Shown piece after piece: positions 24,798 to 32,373 of a stretch of 64,000 nucleotides of DNA (its first letter is position 1; each line of letters opens with the position of its first letter). A model generated the notes under the pieces. It searched no databases and was not told where the DNA came from. It saw only the letters and a list, made by a program, of their open reading frames with translations. Position numbers and translations under genes: made by a program. The DNA is from Paenibacillus sp. XY044 (GTDB lineage: Bacteria; Bacillota; Bacilli; Paenibacillales; Paenibacillaceae), in NCBI RefSeq assembly GCF_002257645.1, contig NZ_NQMO01000003.1:248001-312000 (forward strand), read 5' to 3'.

Positions 24798-24836
24798 CCT
24801 TTGTCTAAGTATGACCACCAATTATGAAAGCTTGAC

Positions 24837-25043
24837 CTAGTAGTTTGCGCCGTGATTAAACGGCTTGATTGCCGAATCTTGTGTGCCGTAGTTTGCGCCG
24901 TGATTGAACGGCTTGATTGCAGAATTTGTGTCGTAGTTTGCACCGTGATTGAACGGCTTGATTGCATCCGCCGAAGCCACCGCCGCGAAGAGTCCGCTAA
25001 GAAGTCCAAGCAAGATTACTGTCGAGAGAATAGTTCTTTTCAT
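24837..25043 (-). CDS. Second secreted pro-peptide with three NHGANY repeats
   Basis: A 68-residue precursor with a clear signal peptide (MKR start, hydrophobic core, cleavage-like AVASA at residues 21-25). The remainder is three AIKPFNHGANY units joined by DTNS and GTQDS; the hexapeptides occupy residues 32-37, 47-52 and 63-68 and the last is the exact C-terminus. Minus-strand CDS positions of the hexamers are 24933-24950, 24888-24905 and 24840-24857. GGGAG precedes the ATG by 9 bp. The hexapeptide equals that of the precursor at 4446-4604, though codons differ (AAT/AAC, GGC/GGT, TAC/TAT), so it is the peptide that is conserved. Unlike that gene it has no adjacent receptor gene; the paralogous receptor lies 3.8 kb away on the same strand. 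Signalling role inferred. Confidence 0.8.
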   Translation of the reverse strand: MKRTILSTVILLGLLSGLFAAVASADAIKPFNHGANYDTNSAIKPFNHGANYGTQDSAIKPFNHGANY

Positions 25044-25123
25044 CTTTAATCACTCCCATAGGTAATTTTTTTAGACAACGGTGTAGTCAAATCTGCAAAA
25101 CTCTGATTAGCTTGTCTACGACA

Positions 25124-25153
25124 ATATTATCAGAAATTGTAAAAGTCTGTAAA
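25124..25153 (-). promoter_or_regulatory. Probable promoter of pro-peptide 2 gene
   Basis: On the minus strand TTTACA (25148-25153) and TAATAT (25124-25129) are 18 bp apart, giving a leader of roughly 75 nt before the start codon. The rest of 25044-25335 is AT-rich and holds no other gene. Confidence 0.45.
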
Positions 25154-25335
25154 GGGATATCGACAAAAAAATTCAACTTTTTCTTCTCCTATTTCGTATA
25201 ACAAGAAGAATGCATCGGACCGCTGCAAAAGAAGCCGGAAATTGTCCGGTATAGCGGTAAAAATATTGTCATTACCTGGCACTCGCTGCCCGGTCTATGA
25301 TAAGTTCATAGAGAATGGATGAGAGGGAGGAATCG

Positions 25336-27582
25336 ATGAAGAAAAGTATCAACCTGCTGAATCTCGTATTTTTTGTGCCTGCGGTCATTTTAAGCTTCGT
25401 GGTTTGGAATGATTACAAGCAAGATGTGGCCCATATTCAGGACCGCCTGCATACGGTGGAGGGTTTATTCTACCTGGATGGGGGAAGCAAGGTCATCAGC
25501 CTGACAGATAGCTCTGACGGTATGGACGCCATTCTCTACGATGCGGCGACGCATCAGGAAGTAACCAAGGTCCATCTGCGCTCCAATATACATAATGAGT
25601 TCGTAAGCTCCTATCAGAAGGGCAATCTAGTCATTGCCACGACGGATGACAGCACGGGGCTCCAGCTGAACGTGATCGGGCCGGGCGGCCATGTGGAGGA
25701 GCTGGTCAAAGGAACGCTGGAATTTGACGGCTTTTTATCATCGGCCGTTCATAACTGGGAAGGCCGTATGATGGTAGGAGGAAAAACGGATCATGACACC
25801 TTCGTCGTCGGCGAGGTGAGGGACGGCGTATTCCAAACGGCTTATCTAAACGAAGACGCGGGATTGCCCACAAGACCGACCTCGATGTCTGAAGTGATGG
25901 GCAGTTTTAACGGCGGCCGCGCCATCCCCCTCTATGAGCTGGATCTGAAGGATGGCAGCACCGCTTATGCCAGCGGCCTATTGAGTGCACAGCGCAAAGC
26001 AGCCATACGGATCGAGCCGGAGGGAGGATCTGCTTTTGATGCAGAAGATCAGGCGGAGCGGCAGTTTGCTGCTCTTGCCGGAGTGGATTCTGCCAGCCTG
26101 TGGAGGACCGAGTCCAATGAACCGAAGCAGGTACGGACCTACGATGCGGTCAAGGGGGATTGGGGGGATGTCGTTAAGACTCCTGCTCCGGTATTTCAGG
26201 CAACCGTTTTTCCGCTGAACGACCGCGAGACGCTCATCTTCGGTTCAACGGCAAAAGACGAATTAAAAGGCCAAGTCACCGGATATCTCTACGACCGGCA
26301 GACCCGGTCGTTCACAGACTTGTCCCAGCCATTGTCCGGCCTAGAGCCGAAGGATGTAAGCAGCGGCACGCTTTCCTTTTACAAGGAAATCGGAGATGCG
26401 ACGCTGTACTTTACCGACGAAGAAAAGTCGGCCGGCTGGCTGAATGTCAAAGGGGGAACGCTCACCCGCATGACCGGCGAAGCGCTGCAAACTTGGCAGA
26501 TCGCTGAAGGGGCCGACCGGATCTCCTGGAATAGTTTCGCTCATTATTTGAAGCGCGGCAATGCGCTTGTCATCAACTGGGCGATCTGGCTGCTGATCCC
26601 GCTGGTGCTGTTTGGCGGTCTCGCATTTCTGATTCGTGTCTTGACAGGCAGACAGAAGAAACTTACGGCCGAAGGCGTGATCGCGCATGGGACGGTAACC
26701 CGTCTGCAAGAAACCGGAACTTACGTGAACGAACAACCGATGATCCGCTTTGATATCCGTTTCGAGGATGAAGGGATGATGAAAGAAACGAGCATAAAGA
26801 AAGTGGTTTCTTATCTTCATGCCCCGCGTGCGGGCGACCCCGTGCTGATCAGCTACAACCGTAAGAAAAATCGTGCGGTATTCGTGACCGGTGACGATCT
26901 GCCGCAGACGAAGCCCGAGGTGATCCGGGACGCCGTTCTGGCGCGGATCGACACCTATGGCAAGGCGGGCCGCGGCGAAGCGCGGTTGCTTCACTTTGAT
27001 ACCGGTGGACAAACCTATGCCATTCCGGTGGTGCAGGCGAACGGGTTCACCTACCAAACCGGGGATAAGGCGGATCTCATGCAAATAGGCGGCGTCACCC
27101 GGCTCTACAATTACAACAGGCGGGGCCACGCGGAAGGGGCGGACCAGCTGACGCTGGAAGGCGAAGTGATCCGGATTGAGCAAGTTCCCGTGGAAATCGT
27201 GAACAGAAAGCTGATGCTGTTCGAGCTGCTGCTCTCTCATGGGAATCAAAGATCGCGCAAAGTTAACAGCCAGTTCGTGCCAGATCGTCTGCCTGTTGCG
27301 GTAGGTTCGATCATCCCGGTGTCGGTGAACAAGGAGGAGTATGAAAAAGAGCTTCGCCTACTTCAGGGCAAGCAGGGCAGCGCCAACGTGACGTCAGTAC
27401 AGTTCGACGGGACCGTGGGCGAGCGGCCGTTTGCCCGCATCACCGTCATGAGAAACGGGGTTTCGTACCGAATCGAGCAGTCCATTGAACCGGTGTACGG
27501 CGTGGAAGTCGGCGATGACCTGTGGATCGCTTATGATGATCAGACAAGGGAGGCCGTGATCGTACAATACGCATCGGCGTAA
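25336..27582 (+). CDS. Large two-helix membrane protein of unknown function
   Basis: A 748-residue protein I do not recognise. An N-terminal signal-anchor (SINLLNLVFFVPAVILSFVVW) is followed by about 390 residues outside the cell with beta-propeller-like character (SKVISLTDSSDG, VIATTDDSTG, LIFGSTAKDE). A second helix (NWAIWLLIPLVLFGGLAFLIRVL, about residues 415-437) leads to a cytoplasmic part of some 310 residues containing repeated short beta-rich modules: EGVIAHGTVTRLQETGTYVNEQPMI, LEGEVIRIEQVPVEIVNRK and FDGTVGERPFARITVMRNG resemble DUF3592-like segments. ATG 25336 follows GGGAGG. It may link an external sensor to a cytoplasmic output. It lies between pro-peptide 2 and receptor 2, on the opposite strand. 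Confidence 0.7.
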   Translation: MKKSINLLNLVFFVPAVILSFVVWNDYKQDVAHIQDRLHTVEGLFYLDGGSKVISLTDSSDGMDAILYDAATHQEVTKVHLRSNIHNEFVSSYQKGNLVIATTDDSTGLQLNVIGPGGHVEELVKGTLEFDGFLSSAVHNWEGRMMVGGKTDHDTFVVGEVRDGVFQTAYLNEDAGLPTRPTSMSEVMGSFNGGRAIPLYELDLKDGSTAYASGLLSAQRKAAIRIEPEGGSAFDAEDQAERQFAALAGVDSASLWRTESNEPKQVRTYDAVKGDWGDVVKTPAPVFQATVFPLNDRETLIFGSTAKDELKGQVTGYLYDRQTRSFTDLSQPLSGLEPKDVSSGTLSFYKEIGDATLYFTDEEKSAGWLNVKGGTLTRMTGEALQTWQIAEGADRISWNSFAHYLKRGNALVINWAIWLLIPLVLFGGLAFLIRVLTGRQKKLTAEGVIAHGTVTRLQETGTYVNEQPMIRFDIRFEDEGMMKETSIKKVVSYLHAPRAGDPVLISYNRKKNRAVFVTGDDLPQTKPEVIRDAVLARIDTYGKAGRGEARLLHFDTGGQTYAIPVVQANGFTYQTGDKADLMQIGGVTRLYNYNRRGHAEGADQLTLEGEVIRIEQVPVEIVNRKLMLFELLLSHGNQRSRKVNSQFVPDRLPVAVGSIIPVSVNKEEYEKELRLLQGKQGSANVTSVQFDGTVGERPFARITVMRNGVSYRIEQSIEPVYGVEVGDDLWIAYDDQTREAVIVQYASA

Positions 27583-27629
27583 ACGTACACCACAATCCGC
27601 CGGTTTTGGGAGAGGAGAGAAAAACGACG

Positions 27630-27746
27630 ATGAATATGCAAGATGCGGAGCCAATCCGGATTTCGTGTAATAAGGCTGACTCGTTCACGTCCCTGCTGCT
27701 GGAATCCAACCGCAATCTGGCCCAATGGGGGGGAATGGAATTCTGA
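27630..27746 (+). CDS. Candidate 38-residue small protein upstream of a phosphotransferase gene
   Basis: ATG 27630 follows GGGAGAGGAGAG and opens 38 codons ending 2 bp before the likely start of the next gene. The product is MNMQDAEPIRIS... ending WGGMEF, without a membrane segment or known motif. It runs through a seven-G tract at 27727-27733; one extra G would fuse it in frame to the phosphotransferase. It may be a coupled leader ORF, a real small protein, or the N-terminus of a frameshifted longer gene. Confidence 0.35.
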   Translation: MNMQDAEPIRISCNKADSFTSLLLESNRNLAQWGGMEF

Positions 27747-27748
27747 AC

Positions 27749-28762
27749 ATGCTGACATCGATATTAAATCATTATGCGTCTATCTGGAGAGGGGACATCA
27801 CGCAGGGGGAGAGCGGCTGGAACAATACGACCCGGTTTGTTGAGGGACCGGAGGGGCGCGGCGTCCTGCGGATTTACCAAACGCATCGGGACTTGGATAA
27901 AATCCGGTTTGAGCACGCGGTGCTGGCATCGCTTGCCCAGTCAAATCTGGGCTTCAGCACGCCTGTGCCTGTGCCTTCCCTGACGGGCGATACGGTCGTC
28001 CAACTGGAGGACGGGAGCGGACGCTATGCTTGCCTGTTCAAGTATATCGACGGCATCCGTCCCAAAGCCGGCGGTTTTCGGGCCGCCTATTCTTTCGGCG
28101 AAGCGGCGGGCAGCCTCTCCTATGCGCTTAGCCGGATTGTGCTTGAGACGTCTCCGGCATATCGGCCCTACTATGAGATCGCCCATTCGTATCCGGCGTT
28201 CAGCCCGGAGCGGGTCGGGCAGTTCTGCATCGCCCCACCTGAGCCTTTTCGCGATTTGGAGGGTCCGCTTCGCGGGATTGGCGAAGCTTACGGGGAGGTC
28301 AGCCGCGAACTGGAGGGGCTGGAACGCCTTCCGCAGCAGCTCGTGCACGGAGACCTGAATGTATCCAATTTACTGGTGGGTGCAGACAAGCCGGAGCAGG
28401 TCACGGCGCTGCTTGATTTTGAATTTTGTACCCGTGACGTGCGGGCGATGGAGCCTGCGGTCATCCTTCCGGGACTGCTGGGGGACGATAAAGACGCCGG
28501 CATGGAAGCGGCCGTTCACTTCTGCCGCGGCTTTGGCAGCCGCGTCCGGCTGACCCGTGAAGAAATCCGGGCGGTCCCGGTGCTCATGAAGCTGCGGAAC
28601 GTGGACGTATTCCTGCACTTTATGACCCGATACGATGACGGCACGGACGGCCCCGAGGTGCTCCGCGAGCAGATTCCGGCCATTCGTGCCGAACTCGCCC
28701 GGCTGGAGAGGGACAGGACAACGGTTGAAGCTCTGCTGGAACGATACCTGAGCTCAGAATGA
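27749..28762 (+). CDS. Aminoglycoside phosphotransferase-family kinase
   Basis: A 337-residue protein-kinase-fold small-molecule phosphotransferase. The catalytic loop is QQLVHGDLNVSNLLVG (HGDxxxxN) near residue 205 and the metal-binding Asp is in ALLDFEFCTRDVRAMEPAV; ATP-binding beta strands are at the N-terminus (VLRIYQTHRD). The start is uncertain between ATG 27749 and ATG 27725 because no good ribosome site is seen for either; coupling to the 38-codon frame upstream is possible. Members phosphorylate choline, homoserine, macrolides, fructosamines or spore-coat substrates; nothing here fixes the target. Ends at a shared terminator. Confidence 0.8.
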   Translation: MLTSILNHYASIWRGDITQGESGWNNTTRFVEGPEGRGVLRIYQTHRDLDKIRFEHAVLASLAQSNLGFSTPVPVPSLTGDTVVQLEDGSGRYACLFKYIDGIRPKAGGFRAAYSFGEAAGSLSYALSRIVLETSPAYRPYYEIAHSYPAFSPERVGQFCIAPPEPFRDLEGPLRGIGEAYGEVSRELEGLERLPQQLVHGDLNVSNLLVGADKPEQVTALLDFEFCTRDVRAMEPAVILPGLLGDDKDAGMEAAVHFCRGFGSRVRLTREEIRAVPVLMKLRNVDVFLHFMTRYDDGTDGPEVLREQIPAIRAELARLERDRTTVEALLERYLSSE

Positions 28763-28766
28763 CATC

Positions 28767-28809
28767 AAAGGCGATCTTCCCTGATGACGGGAAGGTCGCC
28801 TTTATTTTT
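28767..28809. terminator. Bidirectional terminator between phosphotransferase and receptor 2 genes
   Basis: 15-bp arms at 28767-28781 and 28789-28803 with a single G-U pair, a 7-nt loop, followed by TTTATTTTT on the plus strand; A-run on the left serves the minus strand. Confidence 0.85.
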
Positions 28810-28855
28810 CGGGAATATATTATTATCTACAGGACAAGTTCAGCACGGGCCGCTT

Positions 28856-29563
28856 CTATTCATGCGGAGCTATTGACGTTGATGCTTTGAGATCAAGGTC
28901 TCCGTCGAACGAAAGGGATAAAAATTTTTGGGTGTATTTCTGTGCTTCTTCAAACCTCTTTCTGTTTCTGTAGTAGCGGGAAAGCATCATGAGAATCGAT
29001 AAATAAATGGTCTGCACTTCTAAACTCATGTCATCATGATGATAAGCATCAAACCGGTCAGCCAGTGGCGCAATCCACTCATCGACGTTCAGATCTTGGG
29101 AAAGGGCACATTCAAGAATGGTCAGCAATCCGGATAACGTTTCAGATGGATGATGCTGAAGGAATTGAGCGTACTCTTCGAGTTTCGTAAGGTTTCCGGA
29201 TAGAAGGTGAACAGCCATCGAGTTGGCATAAGCATAAAATGAATAATGATCGAATATCCGTTGGCTGCGTTCGCTCCCGTCTAAAAACCGGCCAAGATCT
29301 TTGTACTCGTCGATGCACTTCAGCGATTCGCCGTACTGTTTGTTCTTTTGATGGCCAATTCCTTTCATAAGCAGGCTGTACCCTATATAATAAATGATCG
29401 GTTTTTGTGCTTTTTCATTTTGATGGAATGACTGATACGCGTCGTTGTAGAGCTTATCCGAAAGTCGAATCAGAAGATTCCAATTTTCTAAAGAGTATGC
29501 GTTATTCAAGGCTGATACGGCCGTATCCAATCTCATATCTCCATCATTTGGGCAATCGTCCAT
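28856..29563 (-). CDS. Second TPR-type peptide receptor, paralogue of the 3638-4492 protein
   Basis: A 235-residue helical protein clearly homologous to receptor 1: SLENWNLLIRLSDKLYNDAY, KPIIYYIGYSLLMKGIGHQK, LLSGNLTKLEEYAQFLQHHPSETLSGLLTILE match its blocks in order, with a shorter C-terminus. It also lacks a helix-turn-helix. AAGGAGGA precedes the start by 4 bp. No NHGANY gene follows it before the terminator at 28767-28809, so it looks like an orphan receptor, perhaps for the precursor at 24837-25043 on the same strand. Its promoter shares the core of receptor 1's promoter. Function by homology to RRNPP/AimR-like receptors; not proven. Confidence 0.72.
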   Translation of the reverse strand: MDDCPNDGDMRLDTAVSALNNAYSLENWNLLIRLSDKLYNDAYQSFHQNEKAQKPIIYYIGYSLLMKGIGHQKNKQYGESLKCIDEYKDLGRFLDGSERSQRIFDHYSFYAYANSMAVHLLSGNLTKLEEYAQFLQHHPSETLSGLLTILECALSQDLNVDEWIAPLADRFDAYHHDDMSLEVQTIYLSILMMLSRYYRNRKRFEEAQKYTQKFLSLSFDGDLDLKASTSIAPHE

Positions 29564-29601
29564 GGGGTCCTCCTTACATTCCTATATCTTCCAATGAGTA
29601 G

Positions 29602-29630
29602 AGTATATAAGTTAGGTTTGCCGCGGTCAA
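29602..29630 (-). promoter_or_regulatory. Promoter of receptor 2 with the same core as the receptor 1 promoter
   Basis: Minus strand TTGACC (29625-29630), 17-bp spacer, TATACT (29602-29607). Both receptors share AATTGACCG at the -35 and TAACT(A/T)ATATACT at the -10; GTCATTT also occurs 20-25 bp upstream of both -35 boxes. Confidence 0.65.
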
Positions 29631-29695
29631 TTTATAACAAAAGAAATGACAGGCGGTCGATATGATTTTCCTCTCCAGTAAATCAAATGCATGAA

Positions 29696-29733
29696 AAAAG
29701 ACGGCCTCCGGATATGATGGAAGGTCGTCTTTT
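29696..29733 (-). terminator. Terminator of the TusA/YeeE unit
   Basis: AAAAGACGGCC / GGTCGTCTTTT stem (one G-U pair) just downstream of the minus-strand tusA-like stop; the plus-strand A-run gives a T-run on the transcript. Confidence 0.7.
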
Positions 29734-29741
29734 GCGTTTCA

Positions 29742-29969
29742 TTATTTCTTTTGCACCGTAATTGTCCAGGAAGCATCATCGATCTGTTCGTAATTCGTGA
29801 CGGTATGGCCAGCTTCTGCGGCCCAGCGCGGTATCGCTTCGGTTGCCTGCGTGCAGTCGAAGTCGATGACCAGCTCGTCGCCGCTGTTCAGCTCTTCGAT
29901 CGCCTGCTTGGCTTCAATTAACGGGAACGGGCAGACCATGCCCAGAACGGCAAGTTTTTGTTGTTTCAT
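29742..29969 (-). CDS. TusA-family sulfur carrier protein
   Basis: A 75-residue cytoplasmic sulfur-transfer protein. The CPxP motif is in VLGMVCPFPLIEAKQAIEEL, with the active Cys at about residue 13, and the fold is the usual two-layer alpha/beta sandwich size. AAGGAGG is 8 bp upstream. It lies downstream of, and on the same strand as, a YeeE/YedE transporter gene, the standard pairing for thiosulfate uptake in which TusA accepts the sulfur. Confidence 0.9.
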   Translation of the reverse strand: MKQQKLAVLGMVCPFPLIEAKQAIEELNSGDELVIDFDCTQATEAIPRWAAEAGHTVTNYEQIDDASWTITVQKK

Positions 29970-30054
29970 GGAAGTAACCTCCTTGAGTTGTGTTTAGTGT
30001 CTAACGTGAAGCTTCTAAATTAAGTCGTCGTGGTTTGCAGCGAAGCAGACTGCT

Positions 30055-31092
30055 TCAGCTTGGCTTTGGTCCGCGGACGGACGAAAACACGAAATAGGAA
30101 GCCGTCCATGTGCCCAAAATCATAAACACGAGGGATACCCAGCCCTGCCATGTCATCATGGCCGTCATGACGAGACCGTTCCCGATGGAGCATCCGCCGG
30201 CCCAGCTGGCGCCAAAGCCCATCAGGATGCCGCCGGCAAAGCTCGAGACGGCCGTCTTTGCATCCGGAGAGCGGAAGCGGAATTCCCGGCTGCCTTTCGC
30301 CGCGATAAAGGATCCGACAAGGATACCAAGCACCAGGAACATGCCCCAGTTCACGTACTTATCGCTGTCTCCCGTAACCAGGTACTGCAAAATATTAGCG
30401 GAAGGCGTCGTGATCCCCAGACCCGACATGCGTCCGGTCGCTTCACTCAGCGGCCAGGCCAGCAGGGCAATCAGGCCGACAAGAACCGCGGTAAAGAACG
30501 GATGCCAGCGCTTTTCGAACAGGAGATGACTCAGTCCGGAGCGCTTTGGCTTCATTGCTGGAATGGCGACCTTCGGCTTGCGCAGCGTACGGATGACTAA
30601 AAAGATCGTAATGATAGCTAGAAGGGCGATAAACGGCCATACGGAAATGCCGAATGTTTCCGGAATGGAATTGGCTGGAGCATTCACTTTTTTGATTCCG
30701 TTATTAAGCGGAGCCAAAGCGCCCGATTTCATCGTGGCGCTCATCGCCATATAACCGAACAGTGCGATCCAGCTGCCGATCAGTCCTTCACCGGCACGGT
30801 ACCAGGTTCCTGTCGCACAGCCTCCGGCCAAAATAATGCCAATTCCAAAAACAAACGAGCCGACCACGGTCGCCACCCAAGGGAACGTGCCGGCACTGAA
30901 TTCGATGAGTCCAAGCTGGATCAGCGCAAACACGCCGATGCTCTGAATTGTAATGGCAATCAACAGGGCATAAAACATGCGGTTGTCCTTGGTCAGGTAC
31001 ATGTCCCTGAAGCCGCCTGTCAGGCAGAAGCGTCCGCGCTGCATGACAAAGCCAAGCAGGGCGCCGCACAGCAAGCCTGTTAACATCAACAT
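30055..31092 (-). CDS. YeeE/YedE (TsuA-type) sulfur-compound transporter
   Basis: A 345-residue membrane protein with about nine to ten helices. Three conserved cysteines line the family's thiosulfate path: QRGRFCLTGG near residue 23, LAGGCATGTWYRAGEG near 92 and WAGGCSIGNGLV near 305. ATG 31092 is about 12 bp after GGAGGA; another ATG nearer the site reads into an early stop. With the adjacent TusA protein it likely imports thiosulfate or a related sulfur species. The 270-bp region upstream (31093-31361) holds the promoter and possibly one very small ORF. Confidence 0.9.
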   Translation of the reverse strand: MLMLTGLLCGALLGFVMQRGRFCLTGGFRDMYLTKDNRMFYALLIAITIQSIGVFALIQLGLIEFSAGTFPWVATVVGSFVFGIGIILAGGCATGTWYRAGEGLIGSWIALFGYMAMSATMKSGALAPLNNGIKKVNAPANSIPETFGISVWPFIALLAIITIFLVIRTLRKPKVAIPAMKPKRSGLSHLLFEKRWHPFFTAVLVGLIALLAWPLSEATGRMSGLGITTPSANILQYLVTGDSDKYVNWGMFLVLGILVGSFIAAKGSREFRFRSPDAKTAVSSFAGGILMGFGASWAGGCSIGNGLVMTAMMTWQGWVSLVFMILGTWTASYFVFSSVRGPKPS

Positions 31093-31180
31093 GACGTCAT
31101 TCTCCTCCTTTGATTATATACGAGTAATTCACTTTGTTTTATCGGTATTTATGATTTTAGCAAATGGGGAGGAGATGTCA

Positions 31181-31243
31181 ATGGAGAAAAGTTCCAATGA
31201 ATCTAACATAGCATGTGATCGTGTTGATGCGCTATCCGTTTAA
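31181..31243 (+). CDS. Possible 20-codon small ORF upstream region
   Basis: GGGGAGGAG followed by ATG opens 20 codons (MEKSSNESNIACDRVDALSV). The ribosome site is excellent, but length, lack of motif and position between two minus-strand genes make it tentative. Could be a leader or chance. Confidence 0.2.
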   Translation: MEKSSNESNIACDRVDALSV

Positions 31244-31361
31244 AACTGCGCTTGAATCCAAATCGATGGGCCTTGGGGGTGGAGGAAAATGAAAATCGAG
31301 GCACTGCGGCCGGCAAAGCGTCGATTAAAGGGCTGGTTGGCGGCGGCTTACGCCTCCTGCT

Positions 31362-32165
31362 TCAGGAGATGAGCGGAGGCGTGCCGGACCGCTGCGCCTG
31401 TGCGACGTATTCGGTAGGGGAGAGGCCGCAGTACTTTTTGAACACCCGATGGAAATACGAAGTATCGTAGTAACCGAGGTACTGCGATATGCCCGCGACC
31501 GTCATATTTGAACCCAGCAGCAGGCTGCAGGCTTCCTGCATGCGCAGCTGGTGCATATACCGGATCGGGGAGAGGCCGTACACTTCCTTGAAGACGGCGG
31601 TGACGTAATTGGGGGAGCGGCCGATCAGTGCAGCCAGCCGGGGAATTTCGATCTGTTCCCGGTAGTGCTCCAGCAGATAGGCTTTTACCGCTTCGGCATA
31701 TTTCAGCTTGCTGGGTGTCAGCGCGGGCTGGTCAAGCTCGCGGGCAATCATGCCCAGAAGTTCCTGCAATATGCCGAGGCAGATGATGGAACGGTAGCTT
31801 TTGCCGCCCATCATTTCCTCATATAGCCTGTCACAGCGGTGATAGGCGTACTGGATCGGGGAGAGCCTGAACTTGACGCAATGTCCTAGATCCACGAACG
31901 GTATTCCTGTCTGAGCCCCCGGCTCGCAAGTAAATAAAACGGTATGTTTTTGGTGGGGGATGCCGTCCTTATTCTCCCCTGCCCGGCGGGCTCCGCTGGG
32001 AATGAAGAGCACGTCCTCCGCTTCGGCGATGACAACCCTGTCATTGATTTCATACCGGACCTGTCCCTCCCGGACGACGACCAGAACGTTGTACGGAATC
32101 GTTTCGAGGTGGGTTCTCCAGTGGGGTATCTCATTGTCGAAATTTACACTCCTAATTAGAAGCAT
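31362..32165 (-). CDS. AraC-family regulator, divergent from a sulfatase gene
   Basis: A 267-residue regulator: N-terminal cupin-type sensor (YNVLVVVREGQVRYEINDR, AEDVLFIPSGARRAG) and a C-terminal double HTH (IPRLAALIGRSPNYVTAVFKEVYGLSPIRYMHQLRMQEA and ISQYLGYYDTSYFHRVFKKYCGLSPTEY). ATG 32165 has AAGAGG 8 bp upstream; an in-frame GTG 9 bp earlier overlaps that site. It is divergently transcribed from the sulfatase gene at 32374, with a 208-bp AT-rich shared control region, and probably activates it in response to a sulfated sugar. Confidence 0.9.
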   Translation of the reverse strand: MLLIRSVNFDNEIPHWRTHLETIPYNVLVVVREGQVRYEINDRVVIAEAEDVLFIPSGARRAGENKDGIPHQKHTVLFTCEPGAQTGIPFVDLGHCVKFRLSPIQYAYHRCDRLYEEMMGGKSYRSIICLGILQELLGMIARELDQPALTPSKLKYAEAVKAYLLEHYREQIEIPRLAALIGRSPNYVTAVFKEVYGLSPIRYMHQLRMQEACSLLLGSNMTVAGISQYLGYYDTSYFHRVFKKYCGLSPTEYVAQAQRSGTPPLIS

Positions 32166-32373
32166 GTTCTGCACCTCTTTATCTCAAAAAGCTTAATAGA
32201 ACCGTATCATAATGCGGGCTTTTCGTAAATCATACATCCTTGCGTTCAGCATGAATCGTCTAAATCGCGATAGAAATGTACATCAAAAAAAAGAAATGTA
32301 CATGGACGTGTGAAGGCCGACACGCCTATAATTCAGCTGCACAGTCAATTCATATTGAGAGGACGGATGAACG

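Noticed and set aside
24837..24950. Three regularly spaced repeats resembling a minimal CRISPR array
   Set aside because: The repeats are in frame within a signal-peptide-bearing gene, spacers are short and coding, and the hexapeptide is conserved at amino-acid level in another gene.
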